The notes under the pieces were generated by a model. It saw only the letters and a list, made by a program, of their open reading frames with translations. It did not search any database and was not told the origin of the DNA. Positions 1-6,981 of a DNA stretch of 10,742 bases are shown piece by piece (position 1 is the first letter of the stretch; every line of letters starts with the position of its first letter). This DNA is from Candidatus Cloacimonadota bacterium (lineage in GTDB: Bacteria > Cloacimonadota > Cloacimonadia > Cloacimonadales > Cloacimonadaceae): positions 1 through 10,742 of the forward strand of contig JAGOGT010000015.1 in assembly GCA_017996595.1 (NCBI GenBank), written 5' to 3'. The translations under genes were made by a program, and so were the position numbers.

Positions 1-1013
1 AGCATGATACCCACTTCCACTCTTTCCACCTGGATGTCGTTATCGGTATTGGTAACCACAAAGGGGACTTCTTCGCCGATATGCATCTTGGCCAGTTCAC
101 CGTTCAGAGCAGTTACGCGGGTATCGGTTAGCAGCTTGGCAGCGTTATTCTGCAGCAGCCAGTCGATGGTAACGTCAAAAGCGGTAAGCTGACGGCTGAA
201 ATGACCGATGTCATCGAGGCCGTTGATTCTCTGGTAATATTGCTGATCCGGAACCACGCCAAAATCAGTTAATTCACCATGAGGCAGGTATCCTTCCACA
301 TCACTGTAGTTATAAGGGAGGCCAGCGCCGGTGGAATTAATGGGATCCTCAGCAAGGATAGTGGTAAGGTGATTCAAACGGCTCCAATCTATGCCATACT
401 TCTTGGCTTGGTTCAGGCTTACTTCGATCAGACGAACTCTGATTTCCACTTGGTCCTGAGCGCCATCGATGGATTTGATGAGCTTTTCCAGATCCGTAAA
501 GGTTTCCTGGTTACCATAAACCATCAGGGCATTCTGGCCGGCAAGCGGAGTAATCTGCAATCCCGACTTTTGCAGGGATTCGCTCACCTTGGTGGCATCA
601 AGATTATTCAGGTAAATGATGTCATTACGCTGACCCAATTCTTCCATGATGTTCTGCTTGGTGCCAACCACGAAAGTGTTCGTTCCCACCACCCGATATG
701 CCAGACCGGCAGAACGGGCTACCAGCGATACCGCTGTTTCCACGGGAACATCTTTAATGTTGATTGTGATGCGCTTCTCGTCTTTGTTGTCTTGAGCTCC
801 GGCCTGCTCTACAGCCAGCACGATATTCGTGTTGCTGAGGCGGGACAAAGCTTTCAGCACTGAAGACAGTGTGGCGTCATCCGCATTGAAAGTTACTTTG
901 GTATCCAGGACAGGATCCCTGCGTGGCTGAGCAACCAAGCTTGTAAAGCCAGCTACCATTACCAGGATCAGGAGCATCGCAAGATAACGCTTCGAAAGTA
1001 CCATGTGTTTCAT
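1..1013 (-). CDS. pilQ: Type IV pilus secretin PilQ, N-terminal part (cut by window edge)
   Basis: Forms the outer-membrane ring through which the pilus passes. The first 337 residues are visible and the C-terminal beta-barrel core lies beyond base 1. Seen: a signal peptide at residues 1-28 (basic start, hydrophobic core, likely cleavage after SLVA); a secretin/TonB short N-terminal (STN-type) region at about 38-115; one N1-type ring domain at about 125-187; then the start of the secretin core, VEIRVRLIEVS at 189-199 and LLTDTRVTALNGE at 294-306 followed by HIGEEVPFVV. This order is typical of PilQ/GspD secretins. No AMIN domains precede the STN region. The ATG at 1013 is chosen because GGGAG lies 5 nt upstream; an in-frame ATG at 1031 has no ribosome site. 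It is the last visible gene of the pilus operon, 27 nt after the PilP/GspC-like gene. PilQ is preferred over GspD because the neighbours are pilT and pilMNO. Confidence 0.93.
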   Translation of the reverse strand, partial: MKHMVLSKRYLAMLLILVMVAGFTSLVAQPRRDPVLDTKVTFNADDATLSSVLKALSRLSNTNIVLAVEQAGAQDNKDEKRITINIKDVPVETAVSLVARSAGLAYRVVGTNTFVVGTKQNIMEELGQRNDIIYLNNLDATKVSESLQKSGLQITPLAGQNALMVYGNQETFTDLEKLIKSIDGAQDQVEIRVRLIEVSLNQAKKYGIDWSRLNHLTTILAEDPINSTGAGLPYNYSDVEGYLPHGELTDFGVVPDQQYYQRINGLDDIGHFSRQLTAFDVTIDWLLQNNAAKLLTDTRVTALNGELAKMHIGEEVPFVVTNTDNDIQVERVEVGIM

Positions 1014-1018
1014 ATAAT

Positions 1019-1023
1019 CTCCC
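1019..1023 (-). promoter_or_regulatory. Ribosome binding site of pilQ
   Basis: GGGAG sits 5 nt before the ATG at 1013. It decides between this start and an in-frame ATG at 1031, which would place the site inside the coding region. Confidence 0.6.
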
Positions 1024-1040
1024 AGTTTCATAATATATTT

Positions 1041-1580
1041 TTACCAAGTCCCGTCTAGATTGGCTTTAACGTCTACTTGTTCCACAGGTTTTGCGGGACG
1101 GGGGGCAAGTTCTGTGGTTGAAATAATGCCATTATAGCTGTAGCGGAGAGTTCTATCTCCGATGTCGATAATTCTGCGGCCCAGAACTGTTTCGCCAACT
1201 CTGGCTTCATGAAGCTGACCCAGATACTCGATGTAGGCAATCTTATTGCCATATTCATCTATTGCTGTGGTAGCCAATCTGAAGGTGTTTCTCACCATGT
1301 CTTCAAATTCTCTTTCCTTATCCACTTTGTCTTTGATGATATTACCCTGACGCAGGGGATCGGTGGTGGAACTGAATACGAAGTTCTTTCTATCCTGGAT
1401 GGAATTCTCGATCGATTTGATCTTGTTCAGCAGAGTATCGGAAACCGACTCTGCAGTATGGATAGAATTCACAGGGATTCTTTTCGTACTGGTTTGCAGT
1501 GTGAATAAACGCACGGCAATTGCAAACAACAGGATTACCAGCAGGGCGATAGCGAAGTCTTTTACAAATCTAAGTTGCAT
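1041..1580 (-). CDS. PilP/GspC-like pilus alignment protein with membrane anchor
   Basis: Likely the periplasmic connector between the PilN-PilO inner-membrane complex and the PilQ secretin. It is 179 residues. Seen: one membrane segment at about residues 8-27 right at the N-terminus; a polar, partly coiled-coil linker at 40-65; a DPLR motif at 74-77, like the DPF that precedes the folded domain in PilP and GspC; and a small beta-type region at about 111-156 (IAYIEYLGQ, RVGETVLGRRIIDI, RYSYNG) resembling the homology region of PilP/GspC. The tail is proline-rich. Classical PilP is a lipoprotein, but there is no lipobox here, so the anchor is GspC-like. The frame extends upstream to 1646, but GGAGG 7 nt before the ATG at 1580 fixes the start, and the pilO stop ends one base before it. 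The function is an inference from position plus weak motif resemblance. Confidence 0.75.
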   Translation of the reverse strand: MQLRFVKDFAIALLVILLFAIAVRLFTLQTSTKRIPVNSIHTAESVSDTLLNKIKSIENSIQDRKNFVFSSTTDPLRQGNIIKDKVDKEREFEDMVRNTFRLATTAIDEYGNKIAYIEYLGQLHEARVGETVLGRRIIDIGDRTLRYSYNGIISTTELAPRPAKPVEQVDVKANLDGTW

Positions 1581-1581
1581 C

Positions 1582-2133
1582 TCAAACCTCCTTTTTAACC
1601 TTGAATATAGAGAATTCGAGGGCAATCTTGTATCTGTTCGGCCCACTTTTCACGGTGGTATCACGTGTACTGGATTGGATCGGGCTGATATCGAAATAGT
1701 GTATCTTGAGGATGTTATCCAAAGATTCCAAATCCGATATAAACTGTCCAATCTGCACATAGCTTGCTTCCAGTTCCATGGTAAAAGTGGTTTCGATGAG
1801 GCCCTGGAATGAGAACTTATTGGCATCCGACAGCTTGCTGATGGTTATGGAACGCTGATCTGCGAGCTGGCCGATCTTGGTTTTAAAGGAAGTAATCTCA
1901 TCGAAACTAAAGCTGGGGGACTTGGTTAAGCTATTATCAATGATCAGGGCAAACTGACTAAGCTGCTGATCCATGATCCGGGAGCTATTCAGCTTTTCCT
2001 GGGTGGACTTGATCTTATTATCCAATTCCTTTATCTTTTCCCGATTGGACTTCATGATATTACCGGTGATCACAAAGAACAGCACGGCTATCAGGAGCAT
2101 CAGTGCGATGAATATCATATATCTTTCTTTCAT
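1582..2133 (-). CDS. pilO: Type IV pilus inner-membrane protein PilO
   Basis: Bitopic inner-membrane protein that pairs with PilN and links the cytoplasmic PilM ring to the periplasmic PilP-PilQ part. It is 183 residues, normal to slightly short for PilO. Seen: membrane segment at about residues 5-24; a charged coiled coil at about 27-60; and a C-terminal ferredoxin-like region with the PilO signature around TFTMELEASYVQIGQFISDL, followed by LDNILKIHYFDISP, where the fold conserves a strand, a helix with Fi.dLE.L, and a strand. The ATG at 2133 overlaps the pilN stop as ATGA, and GGGAGG lies 9 nt upstream inside pilN, so the two are probably translationally coupled and made in matched amounts. 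Its stop is 1 nt before the next gene. Confidence 0.9.
   Translation of the reverse strand: MKERYMIFIALMLLIAVLFFVITGNIMKSNREKIKELDNKIKSTQEKLNSSRIMDQQLSQFALIIDNSLTKSPSFSFDEITSFKTKIGQLADQRSITISKLSDANKFSFQGLIETTFTMELEASYVQIGQFISDLESLDNILKIHYFDISPIQSSTRDTTVKSGPNRYKIALEFSIFKVKKEV
1587..1593 (-). promoter_or_regulatory. Ribosome binding site of the PilP/GspC-like gene
   Basis: AAGGAGG overlaps the last codons of pilO and lies 6 nt before the ATG at 1580. It rejects the longer reading that would start at 1646 inside pilO. Confidence 0.75.
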
Positions 2134-2726
2134 CTTACTTTTCCTCCCATATTGGCATCTTTGCTATAGCACTCGATAATGAATTCCAGAATGGCTGTGT
2201 CTTTCACGATCTGCCGGGTGATAGTTCCGGATTTGATCTGAGGAAAGTCGTTGCTGATCTCGGGATTGTTCTTCAGTCTATCCACAAAAGCCTGGATCAA
2301 ATCCAGCTCACGCACGTTCACATCCACTTCGGTGATGCCATTAAGGGTTAATATCCCATTGGCATAAGAGAATTTGCGTACTGCCAGTTTGTTATCTATC
2401 TCGTTTCCGAGAGCGATCATTTTCCGGGCCCAGAAGATACGATTATTAAAGGTGGATGCCAAATTATCCAGATCGCCACTGGAAAGGTAATCGGCACTGG
2501 TTTGGAAGCTTTCCAGCTGCTTCTTGGTTTCCGCCAGATATCTCTGCCGGTTCTCCACTCTCAAGCGCACCTGGTTGTTGATATAAACCCAGGCTGAGAT
2601 CAAGAGTGCCATTCCCAGAATGAAGCAGACTACGGCAGTTCTGAAGGTCTTTTTCTCTCGTTCGGCCTGAACTTTTAGTTCGCCGAACTTATTCAGATTT
2701 ATCTTAAAATAGAATTCGTTCATCAT
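2130..2726 (-). CDS. pilN: Type IV pilus inner-membrane protein PilN
   Basis: Partner of PilO; its cytoplasmic tail is the docking peptide for PilM. It is 198 residues. Seen: a short cytoplasmic stretch with FKINLNKF at residues 7-14, matching the INL core of the PilN peptide that binds PilM; a basic stretch; a membrane segment at about 29-49; a coiled coil at about 52-75; then a periplasmic alpha/beta region containing LNGITEVDVNVRELDLIQAF, where PilN proteins have strand-helix elements. Two adjacent ATGs (2726 and 2723) are possible. The first lies 8 nt after GGGGGA and is preferred. It starts 13 nt after pilM and overlaps pilO by 4 nt. Confidence 0.9.
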   Translation of the reverse strand: MMNEFYFKINLNKFGELKVQAEREKKTFRTAVVCFILGMALLISAWVYINNQVRLRVENRQRYLAETKKQLESFQTSADYLSSGDLDNLASTFNNRIFWARKMIALGNEIDNKLAVRKFSYANGILTLNGITEVDVNVRELDLIQAFVDRLKNNPEISNDFPQIKSGTITRQIVKDTAILEFIIECYSKDANMGGKVR

Positions 2727-2739
2727 TACCGCAATCCCC

Positions 2740-3807
2740 CTATTCCATTCTCATCGCCAGGCCAATTGCCAAGGCAAGCTGAGGATCTTTTTTGTCCTGG
2801 AATTTTTCAGGCATTTCCACGTTGATAAAGGGCATGAAAATCTCCGTGGGGATAGCCACTTTCTCCTGGATGTATTCCAGAAGGCCTTGCAGCTTTGCGG
2901 TTCCACCCATCAGATACAACTTACGGAAATCGCTGTTTCCCGCCTCTTTAACATAGAAGCGGAGCGAACGGCGCACTTCCTCAACGATCGAATCTTCGGT
3001 GGATTTCTCAGAGATATCCAGCATGGATATGGTTTGAACCGAGGATGTATTGGGATTGTCATTCAAACCGTATTCCAGCTTATGATGCTCTGCATCTTCC
3101 CATTCTAACTGACGGCGGCGCATGATGTCGCGAGTGAAATTATAGCCGCCATAGGGAATATCACGGGCAAAAAGCTTGGCTTGGGGACCCCAGATTACCA
3201 TATTGCTCCGGTGCGCTCCCAGATTCAGTAACACATATACTCCATCTTCTACGAAGGCATTGAGCGCAAAGCTATTTACCACAGCCAGCGAATCAATATC
3301 TACGAGGTTTGGAGTAAGACCGGCACTCACCAAAGTATTGGTGTGTTCATTGAGGACGTCCTTGGATGTAGCTGCCAACAGCACATTCATGTTGTTGGTC
3401 TTTTCTTCCACGCTTAACACCTGATAGTCCAGCACCATATCGGAGCCGCTGATCGGGATGTGTTTCTTAGCTTCGAAGAAAAGGGCAGATTCCAATTCAT
3501 CATCCGGCAAAAAGATCGTTTTGATCTGCTTGATGCTGGTGTTATCCCCACCAATGGAGGTAACCAAATGCTTTATTCCCTTGGGATTGATATGCAGGGT
3601 TTTCAGCATTTCGATGATCACGGGGGCAAAGCGCTCATTACGCAGGTCGCTGGGAATATACTCCGTACCCGTAGGCACAGTGGGGCGAACCTCGTAATTG
3701 AGCAGCTTAAAGCCATCGTGCAGCTTCTTGAGGTGAACGATCTTTACACTGTGGCTACCGATGTCGATACCCACAGTCTCCTTGAATCGCACGTTTTTTT
3801 TCTTCAT
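2740..3807 (-). CDS. pilM: Actin-like pilus assembly ATPase PilM
   Basis: Cytoplasmic actin-fold protein that binds nucleotide and the PilN tail, coupling the pilus motors to the alignment complex. It is 355 residues, the usual PilM length. Seen: phosphate-1 motif GIDIGSHSVK at 13-22; the PilM-typical FEAKKHIPI at 111-119; LVDIDSLAVVNSF at 168-180; second phosphate loop LLNLGAHRSNMVIW at 193-206; IPYGGYNFTRDI at 217-228; adenosine-type motif LYLMGGTAKLQGLLEYI at 297-313; and a C-terminal PQLALAIGLAMR at 342-353. A mildly acidic insert of about 30 residues (235-268) lies in the region where PilM proteins vary. AGAGGA precedes the ATG closely. It follows the PilX-like gene after 33 nt and leads pilN by 13 nt. 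Confidence 0.95.
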   Translation of the reverse strand: MKKKNVRFKETVGIDIGSHSVKIVHLKKLHDGFKLLNYEVRPTVPTGTEYIPSDLRNERFAPVIIEMLKTLHINPKGIKHLVTSIGGDNTSIKQIKTIFLPDDELESALFFEAKKHIPISGSDMVLDYQVLSVEEKTNNMNVLLAATSKDVLNEHTNTLVSAGLTPNLVDIDSLAVVNSFALNAFVEDGVYVLLNLGAHRSNMVIWGPQAKLFARDIPYGGYNFTRDIMRRRQLEWEDAEHHKLEYGLNDNPNTSSVQTISMLDISEKSTEDSIVEEVRRSLRFYVKEAGNSDFRKLYLMGGTAKLQGLLEYIQEKVAIPTEIFMPFINVEMPEKFQDKKDPQLALAIGLAMRME

Positions 3808-3840
3808 TCTTCCTCTTTATCTTACATTCAGAATAATTAT

Positions 3841-5820
3841 CTATACTAATGACCTGGGCGGTCTCTTCAGCAACCAGTTTCCCTGAGTCATGGGCAGGCG
3901 ATCCCCCTGCTTTTTGAAATTAGGCCAGTCCGGTGGCCGCTGTGCGTACATCCGGTTATCGTAACGGTAATTCTTGCGATAGCCCACCTGGTTACTGGAA
4001 GTGGCACCAGGGTAGTTCCTCGTTTGCAGGGTTACGAATATATTCGGATTTGCCCACAATTGCACTTGAATAGGATTGGGAGCAGCGGAACCTCCACCAA
4101 AGTCGATGGCGGGATTCCAGATTCCATTGGGGTTATTATTGGGATCGTTCACATAGTTTCTGCGCACAAATCCACGGCGGTTCTGATTCACTCCACCCCA
4201 AATATTGATCGTTCCTCTCATCAGATAGGGATTACGCTCCGGCCACAGGGGATTGTACCAGGGCAGGTCCAAAAGGGGCGGCCAGGGATTCATACCTGTT
4301 TGCGGCCACTTATTGCGATGCAGATCGATCCATTCAAAGAGCGTGTCGCCGATTCCGGGAACGTTGATCACGGTGGCAGGAATGGAGCCGTGAGGATGCT
4401 GATATTCGAAAGTGAATACGCCGTCTTCGTAGCCATTGCCATTACCATCGCCGAGCGCTGCTATGGCAGCATAAATCCATACGCCACCACCGGCAGGATC
4501 GGTATATTGGCTGTCCGAGCCCATATTGGTATGCTCACGCAGGGTGTCCATGGGATTCCAGAAACCATATTTCAGTACAACAGATTCTTCGGAGATCAGC
4601 CCCACCATGGAAGTACGGTTGGTAGCCGGGTCATCTGGCGGGGTGGTACCTGCGATGAGGATATCACCCAGAATAAAGAGGGTGTCCGCCGCGCCCCAGG
4701 TTTGTCTGGAGGCGAAGGAAGCAAAGGTACCGTTGGTGGATCTTGCGCCCCTGATCCAGAGCTTTGAATTTACAAAATTAGAGCGATTACCGCAGCTGCT
4801 GCCTCCCATAGAGGCCCATATTGTGTCCCGCACCGTGAAGTTATTACGATATAGGGGAGGGACATCATTCGCATAGGGCTGATAGGGGTACTGAGCCCAA
4901 ACATCGGCATATGTGCGTCGGGCAGGTTGAATGGTTCCCAGCCAGCAATTATAGGCCGAATTCTCCACTTCCACAAATACAATGTGATCTTCACTGAAGG
5001 AAGGAGGCCCCACTACGGCGCCATTGTTACGTACATCTTCCATCGTGGTGGGGAACTCATAATGGTCGTAATTTTCCAGAAGGCCTCCCCGGAAGATCGT
5101 CTCTTCAGGGAAAGTGTGCCCACCGTCGGGATAAACTTTTATCACACCGCTGGTGGTTACCAGGCCGTTAAATTGAGGCCAGCCCTGATTGGCTCCGGAA
5201 GTTTGCCTGATCCAAATGTCGTCATTGCTGTGCACGGGGCCATCAAAAAAGTCTCTGCCGTCAAAACGCACTGCAATCCCTGAGGGATCGAGCTCTACAT
5301 CTGTAAAGTACATCCACACGGGGCTGGTTTTTTGGATCACGATCATTTCGCTATACTTGCGAACCATCGAGTCATTTTTGCTGAAGTAAGCCACCTGGCC
5401 TACTCCCATTTTGCTTTGCACCAGTGAGCGAATCAGATATTCATCGCTGCTTACTCCGGTGCCGCCGGTTTCGCCATCTACATTGTATCCTTCCTGTTCG
5501 GATTTGCGGCGATACATATGCGATTGCATGTTAAAAGTTTTTTTCTGATGACTGCTGGAAAGAGCCATTTCGCGCATGGGGGTACGAAGTCCGCCACCCA
5601 AACTGGGATTTTCCTTGGTGGCGGTTTCCAAAAAGGCCTGAGCCCTGAAAACTTCTGCCCGCAGCACGTGCAAGCCCTGGATACTGTCATATTCTGCTTG
5701 CGCAGCAATCGTATCCCGCAGGCTCATACTCGAGATGCTCAATCCACTCATCATACCGATTACGACCAGTAACATCGCAAGGGCAATATTACCGCTTTCG
5801 CTTTTCATAATCTTGATCAT
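3841..5820 (-). CDS. Large PilX-like type IV pilus minor component (DUF4900-like)
   Basis: 659 residues, far longer than ordinary PilX (about 150-200). Seen: a hydrophobic N-terminal segment at residues 11-30 after a KSESG peptide, with Gly10 as possible prepilin-peptidase site and no Glu at mature position 5, as in GspK/PilX-type pilins; then a helix-like QAEYDSIQGLHVLRAEVFRAQ. The large extracytoplasmic body holds FFDGPVHSNDDIWIR at 191-205, a G.VH.N element I associate with DUF4900-type pilus proteins; two cysteines only (292, 343), able to form a disulfide; a DGNGNGYED loop at 458-466 resembling a calcium site; a Trp/Pro/Asn-rich stretch at 504-570; and a closing NYRYDNRMYAQRPP motif at 617-630. 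The start at 5820 follows GGGGG by 6 nt and overlaps the previous stop (ATGA); an upstream ATG at 5850 has no such site. Its place after PilV- and PilW-like genes matches pilX-pilY1, suggesting a pilus-tip or priming role (inference). Confidence 0.8.
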   Translation of the reverse strand: MIKIMKSESGNIALAMLLVVIGMMSGLSISSMSLRDTIAAQAEYDSIQGLHVLRAEVFRAQAFLETATKENPSLGGGLRTPMREMALSSSHQKKTFNMQSHMYRRKSEQEGYNVDGETGGTGVSSDEYLIRSLVQSKMGVGQVAYFSKNDSMVRKYSEMIVIQKTSPVWMYFTDVELDPSGIAVRFDGRDFFDGPVHSNDDIWIRQTSGANQGWPQFNGLVTTSGVIKVYPDGGHTFPEETIFRGGLLENYDHYEFPTTMEDVRNNGAVVGPPSFSEDHIVFVEVENSAYNCWLGTIQPARRTYADVWAQYPYQPYANDVPPLYRNNFTVRDTIWASMGGSSCGNRSNFVNSKLWIRGARSTNGTFASFASRQTWGAADTLFILGDILIAGTTPPDDPATNRTSMVGLISEESVVLKYGFWNPMDTLREHTNMGSDSQYTDPAGGGVWIYAAIAALGDGNGNGYEDGVFTFEYQHPHGSIPATVINVPGIGDTLFEWIDLHRNKWPQTGMNPWPPLLDLPWYNPLWPERNPYLMRGTINIWGGVNQNRRGFVRRNYVNDPNNNPNGIWNPAIDFGGGSAAPNPIQVQLWANPNIFVTLQTRNYPGATSSNQVGYRKNYRYDNRMYAQRPPDWPNFKKQGDRLPMTQGNWLLKRPPRSLV

Positions 5821-6485
5821 TGTAGACCCCCTATTTGTTGATCTTCCCAAGATTCACGGTTCATATTTTTCATTGCCATAATCGTGCTGAATTCTACGTA
5901 GCGATACCTCTTCTTGGAAGTAAGCACTTTGGCCTTCAATTCCACCTTCACCACGCAAAGTGGCTCATCGATCCTGGCTACATAGATGGAATTATTCACA
6001 TTGGCATCACTGACTCTGAAGTATTCGATGGTAACCCGCTCTCTTTCCGCCCGTTTGGGAAAGATATAAGCCGGGGTATTCACCTGAACACCATTATACA
6101 CATAATTAGCCCTGATCACCCCATCATTCAGGTAGAAGTGCATGAAATCAGAATTCACATATTCTTCCAGCGCCGGAGGAGTAATGCGAATCCCGGTTCC
6201 TTTGCCGGATTGATCTGAGCGTCCCGTGATTTCCAGCCTTCTGGCATTGGCAATGCCATTGAACTGGATATAGCTGCCGGAACCAACATTGTATCCGTTC
6301 TTCATAAAGTTCAGGAATTCCACGGCATCCTTTTGGAGTTCCACATAGGCATTAAGCTCCTGATACTTACTGAAGAATACGCTCAATCCCACTCCGGCAG
6401 CCACGATCAGGAGAGTGGAGATAACCATCACCACGATCATTTCGATCAGGGTGAAGCCTCTATCATTCTTTATTATCCGTTTCAA
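5817..6485 (-). CDS. Prepilin-type minor pilin, PilW-like
   Basis: 222 residues with a class III prepilin signal: leader of 10 residues (KRIIKNDRG), cleavage after Gly10, then FTLIE with the key Glu at mature position 5, and a hydrophobic helix to about residue 38. The helix continues with a polar amphipathic part (YQELNAYVELQKDAVEFLNFM), followed by a beta-rich globular domain with NYVYNGVQVN and IEYFRVSDANVNNSIYVARI, as in PilW/GspJ-type minor pilins. One cysteine is present in the mature part. It should be processed by a prepilin peptidase and built into a priming or tip complex. The start is TTG, overlapping the upstream stop as TTGA; GGAAGG lies about 9 nt before it. Its own stop overlaps the PilX-like start. 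The PilW label rests on size, position and signal type, not on a search. Confidence 0.85.
   Translation of the reverse strand: MKRIIKNDRGFTLIEMIVVMVISTLLIVAAGVGLSVFFSKYQELNAYVELQKDAVEFLNFMKNGYNVGSGSYIQFNGIANARRLEITGRSDQSGKGTGIRITPPALEEYVNSDFMHFYLNDGVIRANYVYNGVQVNTPAYIFPKRAERERVTIEYFRVSDANVNNSIYVARIDEPLCVVKVELKAKVLTSKKRYRYVEFSTIMAMKNMNRESWEDQQIGGLQ
5827..5831 (-). promoter_or_regulatory. Ribosome binding site of the PilX-like gene
   Basis: GGGGG lies 6 nt before the ATG at 5820, inside the end of the PilW-like gene. It supports the 659-residue reading over a 669-residue one beginning at 5850. Confidence 0.55.
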
Positions 6486-6976
6486 TTCGACGAGCCTTCC
6501 ACTTCGTAAAAATCCTCGCGGATCTTCACCGTGTGTGCTTTTTGTGTATCGGGATCAAGCCATCTTACTTCTGCAGTTACATAGTAATACGGATATTGCT
6601 TGGCAACATTGTATTCCACGGCCTGGTCTTTGGAAATCGATACCCTGGCATTGATCTTGCTTTCCTCGGTATCATCCATCACCACGTCATAACTTGTGGT
6701 AACCGGCATGAATTTGTTCTTGAGATAGTGTACATAATGCTTTTCCACTTCTCCCGAGGCAAGCAGGGTAGCAACCCGGTGACGGTAATTCTGGCGCACC
6801 TGTTTCTCGGCATAGATAGCGCCGATATAGATGGTTACTATCATCAATGCCAAAACAAAGGTTACCAGTAGCGCTTCTATCAGAGACACACCTTTTTCAC
6901 CGCGAAGCAAGCCAATTACTTGGCTTGCTTCCTTACGGCACGGAAATTCAATTTGTTTCAAGCTCTCTTCTTTCAT
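6482..6976 (-). CDS. Prepilin-type minor pilin, PilV-like, with long leader
   Basis: 164 residues. A prepilin signal EKG|VSLIEALLV is present, with cleavage expected after Gly29 and the mature Glu5 at residue 34. The hydrophobic helix runs to about 52. The following RQNYRHRVATLLASGEVEKHYVHY resembles the A..iE helix of PilV/GspI-type pilins. The mature protein would be 135 residues. If the ATG at 6976 is used, the leader is 29 residues, long for a type IVa prepilin; it starts 5 nt after pilT and has no clear Shine-Dalgarno sequence (only GGA 12 nt upstream). An in-frame TTG at 6910 would give a conventional 7-residue leader, but it lies inside a perfect hairpin. The true start is therefore uncertain; the gene itself is not. 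Confidence 0.85.
   Translation of the reverse strand: MKEESLKQIEFPCRKEASQVIGLLRGEKGVSLIEALLVTFVLALMIVTIYIGAIYAEKQVRQNYRHRVATLLASGEVEKHYVHYLKNKFMPVTTSYDVVMDDTEESKINARVSISKDQAVEYNVAKQYPYYYVTAEVRWLDPDTQKAHTVKIREDFYEVEGSSN
6904..6931 (-). repeat. Perfect 12-bp inverted repeat, GUAA-loop hairpin
   Basis: On the transcript strand, GAAGCAAGCCAA is followed by GTAA and then the exact complement TTGGCTTGCTTC. The RNA would fold into a 12-bp stem closed by a GNRA-type tetraloop. It lies about 45-73 nt after the ATG of the PilV-like gene, in its leader region. No U-run follows, so it is not an intrinsic terminator. Confidence 0.9.
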
Positions 6977-6981
6977 AGTAT

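Noticed and set aside
279..863. Rightward open frame of 194 codons
   Set aside because: It lies antisense to the secretin gene, lacks a ribosome site and known motifs, while the minus-strand frame gives a clear signal peptide and secretin motifs.
4024..4767. Rightward open frame of 247 codons
   Set aside because: It is antisense to the PilX-like gene, where stop codons are rare on the opposite strand because of base composition; no recognisable protein features.
6904..6931. The 12-bp hairpin as an intrinsic terminator
   Set aside because: Neither strand has a U-run directly after the stem, and the operon clearly continues.
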